DNA from: Thermoflavifilum sp.
Lineage (GTDB): Bacteria; Bacteroidota; Bacteroidia; Chitinophagales; Chitinophagaceae
NCBI GenBank assembly: GCA_019683625.1
Contig: JADGHY010000009.1
Coordinates: forward strand, 1 to 19,796
Direction of reading: 5' to 3'
Length of the DNA stretch: 19,796 bases
Made by a program: the position numbers and the translations under genes. Shown one piece after another: positions 15,301-19,796 of the stretch. The notes under the pieces were generated by a model. That model was not told where the DNA came from. It did not search any database and saw only the letters and a program-made list of their open reading frames with translations. How positions within the stretch are numbered: position 1 is the first letter of the stretch; each line of letters begins with the position of its first letter.

Positions 15301-16537
15301 CAGTTTTGCCCGACGCGGACTGCTTAGCCGCGATACGACTTTTAACATTCAATACCAACAAAACTTTACCCAGCAGCTCAATGTGCAAGCTTCACTGGAA
15401 CCCTATCGTGACCTGCGCATTGACCTGAGCATGACCCAGTCGTTTTCCAAAACCCACACCGAACTGTTTAAGGATACTTCTTCTGCTACCCCCTTTGCCC
15501 ACCTTAACCCCTACGATGCCGGCGGATTCCAGATCAGCTTCATTGCCCTGAAAACCTTGTTTGCCCCCATCAACAACGTGACAGGCATCAGCCAAACCTT
15601 TCTCGACTTCGAACGCTACCGCGCCATCATTTCCCAGCGCCTCGGCAAACTCAATCCCTATACCAACGGCCAGCCTAATCCGCAAGACCCCACCTACAGC
15701 CTTGGCTATGGCCGCTATGCTCAGGATGTGCTGATCCCCGCCTTCCTGGCCGCCTACACCGGCAAAGATCCTCAAACCATTGGCTTGCTCAAAACCGGCA
15801 ATGCCAGCATCCGTTCCAACCCCTTCAGCCGTTATTTCCCCCGGCCAAACTGGCAAATCAGCTATGCCGGGCTAAGCCGCCTGCCTTTCCTGAAAGATAT
15901 CTTCAGCAATGTGGTAATTACCCATGCTTATTCGGGCCTGTTGAGCATGAACAGCTTCACGTCAAACCTTTTCTATGAAGACCCGCTGCATATCGGTTAT
16001 CCGGGATTCATCGACACCGTATCCGGAAACTATATCCCCTATTTTGCCGTACCCAACATCACCATCCAGGAGCAACTTGCCCCGTTAATCGGTGTTGATA
16101 TGACATTTACCAACGGTATCAACATTAACCTGCAATGGAAAAAAAGCCGCACCCTGAGCCTGAGCCTGATTGATTATCAGCTCACGGAAATGCGTTCCAG
16201 TGAAATTGATTTCAGCAGCAGCTTCCGCATCCGCAAATTTTCCATACCCGGACTGGTGGATAAAAACGGAGAGAAAATCGTTAACGACCTGAATTTCCGG
16301 ATTGACCTGGGATTCCGCAACGATAAAACAGCCAATAATTTGCTCGATGCCAACCAGGTGATCCCGACCAGCGGGCAGAAAGTGATCCGCATTTCTCCTT
16401 CTGTGGATTACGTGGTGAATAACCGGCTTAACCTGCATTTCTTCTATGATCGCCAGCAAACCATTCCGGTGATTTCAACCGCATATCCCATCACCAACAC
16501 GCAGGCCGGACTCACCTTGCGTTTTGTGTTGCAGTGA
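9368..16537 (+). CDS. sprA: SprA, T9SS outer-membrane translocon (cell surface protein)
   Basis: SprA is the giant beta-barrel that forms the protein-conducting pore of the type IX secretion system; in gliding Bacteroidota it is also needed for motility. At 2389 aa it has the family length. A signal peptide covers about residues 1-26 (hydrophobic core, then HASLAA). N-terminal family motifs are VEYDPFTRQYVLIEKIGDQ (from about 88), GGTQANIRPQGNIDLTFGYQ (from about 164) and FDFNMNINMNVVGQIGSKLK. The central stretch GQGTVFIDDFEGAVSGYDL near 828 is a strongly conserved SprA signature. The rest is rich in alternating aromatic strands, and the end reads QAGLTLRFVLQ, a typical closing strand with a terminal hydrophobic residue. 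I see no frameshift or internal stop over 7.2 kb. It lies 142 bp after ruvA, an arrangement I recall from other members of the phylum, and no clear promoter is visible in the gap, so co-transcription with ruvA is possible. No other T9SS gene is present. Confidence 0.97.
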   Translation: MRMSHPIFLPLLWTSLQLFAGHASLAARVSSPYLRSTAWVKQVFFETDTLPADSLPPWSQLQDHRMATLPDARTSTLDLQDPSNVQKAVEYDPFTRQYVLIEKIGDQYYRFPTTLSFDQFYELESQHLENRYWLQHSLLLDQLNRSDSLPTLYHGAKLFNRLFGGTQANIRPQGNIDLTFGYQGQNYQNLTLPERARKTGGFDFNMNINMNVVGQIGSKLKITTNYNTQSVYDFEKQVRLEYTGDDDQIIRKIEAGNVSFPLRSSLITGVQSLFGVKTQLQFGRLSVTTILSNQRSQKQTITIQNGSQTRTFAIQADQYLENQHFLLAQYFHDHFAEGMSTLPVVKSQVYITRIEVWVTNKSGATTNAREVVGLMDLGEYQPYNPNVHALTSLPLPQNDANDEYANLANNPAARNSTTVVSALQALGLQPVQDFEKTYARKLDSTEYTVNRQLGFISLNRPLQPDEVLAVAYQYTYNGKVYQVGEFSQDVPPDPNTTNPKILFLKLLKATSAQPRLPIWQLMMKNVYSIGDYQISKDNFVLNIYYQDPGGGEKRYLPDAQGPYQGSPLLSILNLDRLNNQNDPQPDGQFDFLPGYTIDPQKGWIIFPELQPFGKDLLKAFPNDPAVASKYLYQQLYDSTKTIAEQFPQYNRYILRGTYQSNSSSDIFLGAFNIPPGSVTVTAGGQILTENVDYTIDYSLGRLKIINQAILNSGVPINVQFENNALYGQQSRNYVGARFDYYVNDKLSLGSTIVHMGERPYFTNVSYGEDPISNTIVGLDANYRSDLPGLTHWLDRLPHYATTAPSYIDATGEVARLFPGHSKLINYNGQGTVFIDDFEGAVSGYDLKFPYNSWALASTPVDATDSSGRVLFPEATLIDSLPYGYHRAKLAWYTIEQSLVDGGPGTPAYLKENKDLLSDLYIRPVFQKEVFPNRTTDFGQSYINTFDLAYFPTERGPYNYITSPSQLTADGHLLHPANNWGGIMRALDITDFEAANIAYIEFWVLDPFLNNPASSGGDLYIDLGDVSEDIQKDGKLFFENGLPYPPDLSKVDSSVWGYVPRYPVQITNAFDNDPAARPYQDVGYDGLSDNNERRFYQAYLNQLLANFGPNSAVYQHALKDPSNDDYHYYRGADYDAAQLSVVDRYKDFNNPDGNSPISQGNSLYGTAATNYPESEDLNHDNTLNETEQYYQYRIHLKPNMQVGEDFIVDKQTTTVQLYNGKQATETWYEFRIPIRQYDHKVGNISDFRSIRFMRMFLTGFTDSVILRFATLQLVRDQWRQYNYSLQFPNIPIDTLNSGTQFTISAVNIEENASRYPIPYVSPPGVQRQQLISTNNVNLLSNEQSLSLKVMNLQDGDARAVFKDLGGMDMRRYKTLRMFVHAEAADNPNGLHNGDVQLIIRLGSDFVSNYYEYRIPLQITPWGSTSPHTIWPDANDVALDLASLTRLKQQRNQAGAPINIPYTQTDANGRVMAVVGNPNLGQVTQAMIGILNPKKDSLNSQDDGLPKSVEIWCDEMRLSDLDEHGGYAAVGRVDLQLADLGSISISGSMHTAGFGSVDQSVNERFIDNYHQFNAATSLQLGKLLPENLGLVLPVYAGYSEEVSNPEYDPYDLDVKLKDKLKYTPSKAARDSILNQAQTFTSIKTINFTNVRIQRPNHQVRFPWDIQNFDLSYSFNQTLNHSPLIQGDLLNRHRFGLGYTYNGQERFFTPFHSVLRGKSRYLSWLRDLNFNPIPALIGFRADINRQYEVIRIRNIGGDPYGIPPIYNKYFTFDRYYNLRWDLSHSLSLDFNAINNARIDEPAGALDTKAKQDTVWQNFLRLGRTTQYTHTATLSYTLPFNKFPILDWINARAGYSASYQWVAASRLAMSYGNNISNTMQRQLNMEMDFDRLYNKWKFLRQVNQPPPPSRDSSESPALSPWLKALLKPLLSVKRIAINYNETGATSLPGYLDSTKILGQNLNPLVPGLPFAFGYQPDSNWLNSFARRGLLSRDTTFNIQYQQNFTQQLNVQASLEPYRDLRIDLSMTQSFSKTHTELFKDTSSATPFAHLNPYDAGGFQISFIALKTLFAPINNVTGISQTFLDFERYRAIISQRLGKLNPYTNGQPNPQDPTYSLGYGRYAQDVLIPAFLAAYTGKDPQTIGLLKTGNASIRSNPFSRYFPRPNWQISYAGLSRLPFLKDIFSNVVITHAYSGLLSMNSFTSNLFYEDPLHIGYPGFIDTVSGNYIPYFAVPNITIQEQLAPLIGVDMTFTNGININLQWKKSRTLSLSLIDYQLTEMRSSEIDFSSSFRIRKFSIPGLVDKNGEKIVNDLNFRIDLGFRNDKTANNLLDANQVIPTSGQKVIRISPSVDYVVNNRLNLHFFYDRQQTIPVISTAYPITNTQAGLTLRFVLQ

Positions 16538-16545
16538 AAAAACCT

Positions 16546-17310
16546 TCAGGATAATTTATGGATAAAATGCGCATTGGCCTGAGCCGTTGGTGTAATCACC
16601 AGATCGTTAATGCAAACATGCGCTGGCAGGGAAGCACAATAGTAAATCACTTCAGCCACGTCGCCAGCCGTAAGCGGCTGAAAGCCTTCATACACTTTAC
16701 GTGCCCGCTGGGCATCCCCCTTAAAACGCACCAGGGAAAATTCGGTTTCCACAGCCCCAGGATGTACAGCCGTAACTTTAATCCCATAGGGCAACAAATC
16801 TATGCGCATGCCTTCTGAGAGGGCCTCCACGGCTCTTTTGGTGGCACAATATACATTGCCTGCCGGATAAGTGTCTTTTGCGGCCGTTGAGCCGATGTTG
16901 ATGATATGCCCTTTGCCACGCGCAATCATGCCGGGCACTACGGCTTTTGTCACATACAGCAAACCTTTGATGTTGGTGTCAATCATCACATCCCAATCTT
17001 CCGGATTGCCATCCTGAATGGGTTGCAAGCCTAAGGCCAGTCCCGCATTGTTAATCAGCACAGCAATGGCCTGCCATTCCGCAGGAAGCGCCCGAAAAGC
17101 AGCTTCAACCGCCTCACGCGAACGCACATCTAACTCAAGGGCATGCACCCGAACCCCGTGGCGCGATTCCAGCTGTTGTTGCAGGTGCTGCAGCCGCTCA
17201 ATCCGCCGGCCAGTAAGTATCAAATCAAAACCTGCCGCCGCAAACCGATAAGCACATGCTTCTCCAATGCCTGAACTGGCACCCGTAATGCAAACAATAG
17301 AAGCCATCAT
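16546..17310 (-). CDS. Short-chain dehydrogenase/reductase, YdfG-like
   Basis: This is a 254-aa classical SDR that probably oxidises a hydroxy acid or amino acid such as serine or L-allo-threonine with NADP+, as YdfG does; the substrate is an inference from overall resemblance. It has the cofactor motif TGASSGIG (9-16) and GRR at 34-36, which often goes with NADP preference. NNAG (87-90), Asn113 and catalytic Ser141, Tyr154 and Lys158 (YCATK) are also present. PGAVETEFSLVRFKGD (184-199) is typical of the YdfG group. Two ATGs lie in tandem (17310 and 17307) and either could start translation. An 8-bp inverted repeat overlaps the first ATG. The gene converges on sprA with 8 bp between the stops. 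Confidence 0.92.
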   Translation of the reverse strand: MMASIVCITGASSGIGEACAYRFAAAGFDLILTGRRIERLQHLQQQLESRHGVRVHALELDVRSREAVEAAFRALPAEWQAIAVLINNAGLALGLQPIQDGNPEDWDVMIDTNIKGLLYVTKAVVPGMIARGKGHIINIGSTAAKDTYPAGNVYCATKRAVEALSEGMRIDLLPYGIKVTAVHPGAVETEFSLVRFKGDAQRARKVYEGFQPLTAGDVAEVIYYCASLPAHVCINDLVITPTAQANAHFIHKLS

Positions 17311-17336
17311 TGCTGAAGGTTTAAATCATCAGCAAT
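17309..17336 (-). promoter_or_regulatory. Inverted repeat over the dehydrogenase start codon
   Basis: ATTGCTGA (17336-17329 on the minus strand) and TCAGCAAT (17316-17309) are perfect 8-bp arms around a 12-nt AT-rich centre. The downstream arm contains the first two bases of the first ATG. It could be a hairpin that limits translation or an operator for a dimeric regulator. TACTATTG, one mismatch from the -7 consensus, overlaps the upstream arm. Confidence 0.4.
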
Positions 17337-17342
17337 AGTACG

Positions 17343-17376
17343 AAAAGAAAAGTCTCCCTGCACTGCCTGATGAGAC
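17343..17376 (-). terminator. Possible weak terminator after the outer-membrane receptor gene
   Basis: On the minus strand GTCTC (17376-17372) can pair with GAGAC (17356-17352) around a 15-nt loop, followed by TTTTCTTTT (17351-17343). The stem is only five base pairs, so this is tentative. It is correctly placed 32 bp past the stop of the receptor-like gene and before the dehydrogenase gene. Confidence 0.35.
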
Positions 17377-17407
17377 ATGTACTCCGGCAAAGGCCAGCAG
17401 CAAAAGC

Positions 17408-19759
17408 CTAATGGATAATATCCTGAAGGGTTTTTGTTTTTTTGTCCTGATCCTGAATTTTTTTTCGGGTAGCCTTATTTGTTTGATAAGGTTTCCCGAA
17501 AGCATACCGAAGGCCAATAAAAAATCTTCGCTGCGGTGTGGTATTCCGGGATATGGCTTGAAAATAAGGATCCAAGGCTAATTTCGTGCGTGCCGTGTAA
17601 TCCGTGAAAAATGGTTGCCTGACCGCTGCAATGGCCATGAATTTATTTTTCAAGAAGGGCATCAACAACATCATATCGTCATATAAAAATCCTGAGCCTT
17701 TTCCTTGCAGATATAAATCGGGTAACGAATAGGTATTGGAAAATGACCATCTGAATTTTTTGAATAATGTGCCATTGAGATTGAACTGAAATGAACCATA
17801 CCATCCATGCTGGCTCAGATCGTATGCACTGCTTTGCATGGAAATGCTGTAAAGCGGATATCGTTCCTGATAAAGATTGGCCGATAGGGTGACTTGTATT
17901 TTTTTCCAGACACGCCAGTTCCCATAAAAAGATATGCCCCATCTGGTCATTCTCCTGAAATTGATGTATGTGCTCTGCAGCATGCTATCCTGTATGGGAT
18001 AATAAAAATCTTCAATGCTGTTATGGGTAAAACCATAATCTATCTCCAGAATCTGATAATTTCCCATGGCATCCTGTCGGGTAAGTCTGGCTTCCATATT
18101 ATCCATAATCTCGGGTTTGAGCGAAGGATTCCCCGTTGCCTGCTGATAGGGATTGCTGGTATTGACAAAAGGGTTTAAATAATACAATTGTGGACGATTT
18201 ATTCTTCTTGAATATCCCAAAGAGAAGTCCCATTTTCCCTGATTCCAGCCTCTATCCAATGAAATGGAAGGAAATAATTGAGAAGAATGTGCCTGATAAA
18301 ACGTCAGCGAGTCATTTGTTTTGCCCTGATAAAAGGCATACTCTTCCCGCAAACCTGCTTCCAGATTGTATTTGCCAATGTTAAGCCGGTAGGTGAGATA
18401 AGCCGCATAAATGTTTTGGATGAAATCAGTTTGATAGGCTTCCGGAAGCATATACACGTGTGATGCCAGATTCCTCAGGCTTATCTTTGTTCCATATTCC
18501 AAAGATTTCCCTTTCACATCCAGCTGAAAGGCATGTTCATTAGAATGGCCTTTACTCTGTGTAGGCGACATCTGCTGGGTTTGCACATCACTGTTATCCA
18601 GGATATGTTCCCACTTATAGGAAAACACGAATGAATGAAGGGAGTCTATCTGATGCTGCCAGTCGAGTCCCAAACTTAGATCTTGATATTGCAGCGCATT
18701 GCGCGTGAGAAAAGTATCTGATGTGTGTTGAAAGGAGTTGTTAATCTTGCCTCTGCCTGCAAACACCTGTGCATCTGCATTTAAAATATCTTTTTTTGAT
18801 AAATCATAGCTTAATGAAGCGGTGCCAAAAAAATTATTTCTTTTGGGTGTTGTTTGTCCGGTAACCAAATTGGGTTGATTTTTAATCGTTTGTTCCAGCG
18901 CATAATCGTATGTGCCATTTCTCCAGATATTCTCTATGCCATTGAGGGTATAACCCAGTTTTCCTGTTTTGCCGGAAAGATTTAGCGCATAATAAGTGGT
19001 TTTATAAGTATCATATCCTGTATTAAAAGAGCCAAATGTGCCCGGATTATTTTTCTTCAACACGATATTAATAATGCCTCCTACGCCTTCGGCAGCATAT
19101 TTTGCAGAGGGATTAGTGATGATTTCGATGTGATCAATCTGATCTCGTTGAAGAGATTGTAAAAATTCAGTGGGATTGCCGGAAAACATCCGGGAATCCT
19201 TTCCGTTGATTTGAAGCAGGAAATGGCTGGATCCCTTCAGCTGAATGGTACTACCACCGCTAATACTCACCAGTGGTGCCATACCCAGGATTTCCAATCC
19301 GTTCCGCCCCATGGTGCGGGGGTCGTTCTGCACGGCATAGACAATCATGCCGGGCCGGAATTGCAAGACAAGTTTGCTGGCCGTTATTTGTATTGGCGAG
19401 AGGGTCGTGTTGCTGCGCGAAAGCAGCACAACACCCATTGCATATCTGGGATTGCCGGATGGAAGAAAAATGTTTAGCTGTTGGGTGGCATAACCGATAT
19501 AAGATATAGCCATGAGATAGTGACCCGTATCTGCCTGCAGAGAAAAATATCCCATGCTATCTGTGGTAGTGGCGCCAATGAGCTTGCCCTGCTGATATGG
19601 CGATCGAAGGATAACAGATGCAAACACGAGTGGATGCCGATCTGTGGAATCCATCACCCGGCCTTGAATCTGAATCTGGGCATTCGTGTAAAGAAAAGAT
19701 AGGGAAAACAAAATAACTAAGTATAGTTTTACAGAACTTAAGTATAGTTTCACAGACAT
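17408..19759 (-). CDS. TonB-dependent receptor-like outer-membrane beta-barrel protein
   Basis: This 783-aa outer-membrane protein belongs to the Bacteroidota group of receptor-like barrels (outer membrane beta-barrel family, Pfam PF14905 type). Residues 1-27 are a signal peptide ending YTNA before QIQIQG. Residues 29-115 form a CarboxypepD_reg-like beta-sandwich (GRVMDSTDRHPLVFASVIL, GYFSLQADTG). A plug-like domain follows (about 120-237, with LLQINGKDSR, IEIITNPSAKYAAEGVGGI and NIVLKK). The remainder is a barrel with many aromatic strands and a late FFIGLRYAFGKP strand. A charged, Lys-rich tail of about 25 residues follows that strand. I see no clear TonB box, and the ligand is unknown. No SusD-like partner or anti-sigma gene is next to it. 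The start at 19759 has no Shine-Dalgarno site, and its first codons carry a tandem duplication. Confidence 0.9.
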   Translation of the reverse strand: MSVKLYLSSVKLYLVILFSLSFLYTNAQIQIQGRVMDSTDRHPLVFASVILRSPYQQGKLIGATTTDSMGYFSLQADTGHYLMAISYIGYATQQLNIFLPSGNPRYAMGVVLLSRSNTTLSPIQITASKLVLQFRPGMIVYAVQNDPRTMGRNGLEILGMAPLVSISGGSTIQLKGSSHFLLQINGKDSRMFSGNPTEFLQSLQRDQIDHIEIITNPSAKYAAEGVGGIINIVLKKNNPGTFGSFNTGYDTYKTTYYALNLSGKTGKLGYTLNGIENIWRNGTYDYALEQTIKNQPNLVTGQTTPKRNNFFGTASLSYDLSKKDILNADAQVFAGRGKINNSFQHTSDTFLTRNALQYQDLSLGLDWQHQIDSLHSFVFSYKWEHILDNSDVQTQQMSPTQSKGHSNEHAFQLDVKGKSLEYGTKISLRNLASHVYMLPEAYQTDFIQNIYAAYLTYRLNIGKYNLEAGLREEYAFYQGKTNDSLTFYQAHSSQLFPSISLDRGWNQGKWDFSLGYSRRINRPQLYYLNPFVNTSNPYQQATGNPSLKPEIMDNMEARLTRQDAMGNYQILEIDYGFTHNSIEDFYYPIQDSMLQSTYINFRRMTRWGISFYGNWRVWKKIQVTLSANLYQERYPLYSISMQSSAYDLSQHGWYGSFQFNLNGTLFKKFRWSFSNTYSLPDLYLQGKGSGFLYDDMMLLMPFLKNKFMAIAAVRQPFFTDYTARTKLALDPYFQAISRNTTPQRRFFIGLRYAFGKPYQTNKATRKKIQDQDKKTKTLQDIIH
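19715..19756 (-). repeat. 21-bp tandem duplication in the signal-peptide coding region
   Basis: Two adjacent 21-bp units, 19756-19736 and 19735-19715 on the minus strand, agree at 18 of 21 positions. Both encode SVKLYL followed by one residue, giving residues 2-8 (SVKLYLS) and 9-15 (SVKLYLV). The duplication keeps the frame, adds a second lysine and lengthens the front of the signal peptide by seven residues. Confidence 0.8.
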
Positions 19760-19796
19760 GTGAATTATAAATTTTATTTTGCGTATACAACTATTT

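Noticed and set aside
1..19796. CRISPR array, insertion sequence, phage, toxin-antitoxin or defence island
   Set aside because: No regularly spaced repeats, transposase, integrase or terminal inverted repeats were seen, and every gene identified belongs to a known housekeeping, envelope or secretion family.

Overview
The window looks like a stretch of ordinary chromosome from a Bacteroidota bacterium, probably of the Chitinophagia type; the genus cannot be fixed from the sequence alone. The evidence is a full-length SprA (the giant outer-membrane translocon of the type IX secretion system, T9SS), an outer-membrane receptor with a CarboxypepD_reg-like N-terminal domain and a beta-barrel, mostly weak Shine-Dalgarno sites, and promoters of the Bacteroidota form TTG...TAnnTTTG. 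I read 11 protein genes, one tRNA gene, two good intrinsic terminators and several promoter candidates. I see no CRISPR array, insertion sequence, phage gene, toxin-antitoxin pair or recognisable defence system.

Layout. 1-1323 (-): the N-terminal 441 residues of a secreted glycoside hydrolase family 2 enzyme, cut by the window edge. 1567-1752 (-): a compact unit of promoter, tRNA with CAU anticodon, and terminator. 1755-6178 (-): FAHD1-like hydrolase, pth, APC-family permease, ctc (rplY) and prs, with transcription running from prs towards the hydrolase. 6179-6332: a divergent promoter region. 6333-7439 (+): dprA, convergent with fabH (7441-8445, -) across a 1-bp gap. 8446-8625: a second divergent region. 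8626-16537 (+): ruvA then sprA. 16546-17310 (-): a short-chain dehydrogenase convergent with sprA. 17408-19759 (-): the outer-membrane receptor-like protein.

How the genes relate. prs, ctc and pth are an old linkage known from other phyla (Bacillus has prs-ctc-spoVC/pth). Here the trio is split by an amino-acid permease gene, with a strong terminator between ctc and the permease. ruvA and dprA both handle DNA (Holliday junctions and incoming single strands). fabH starts fatty-acid synthesis. sprA is the secretion and gliding component and the largest gene here. The GH2 enzyme and the receptor-like protein are cell-envelope or secreted proteins at opposite ends of the window, with no visible link between them.

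The region is mainly housekeeping plus T9SS, and I did not find a convincing undescribed system. The observations I rate highest are the interrupted prs-ctc-pth cluster with its terminator 13 bases before the permease start, the identical 20-nt spacer in three independent promoters, an inverted repeat over a dehydrogenase start codon, and a 21-bp tandem duplication in a signal-peptide coding region.
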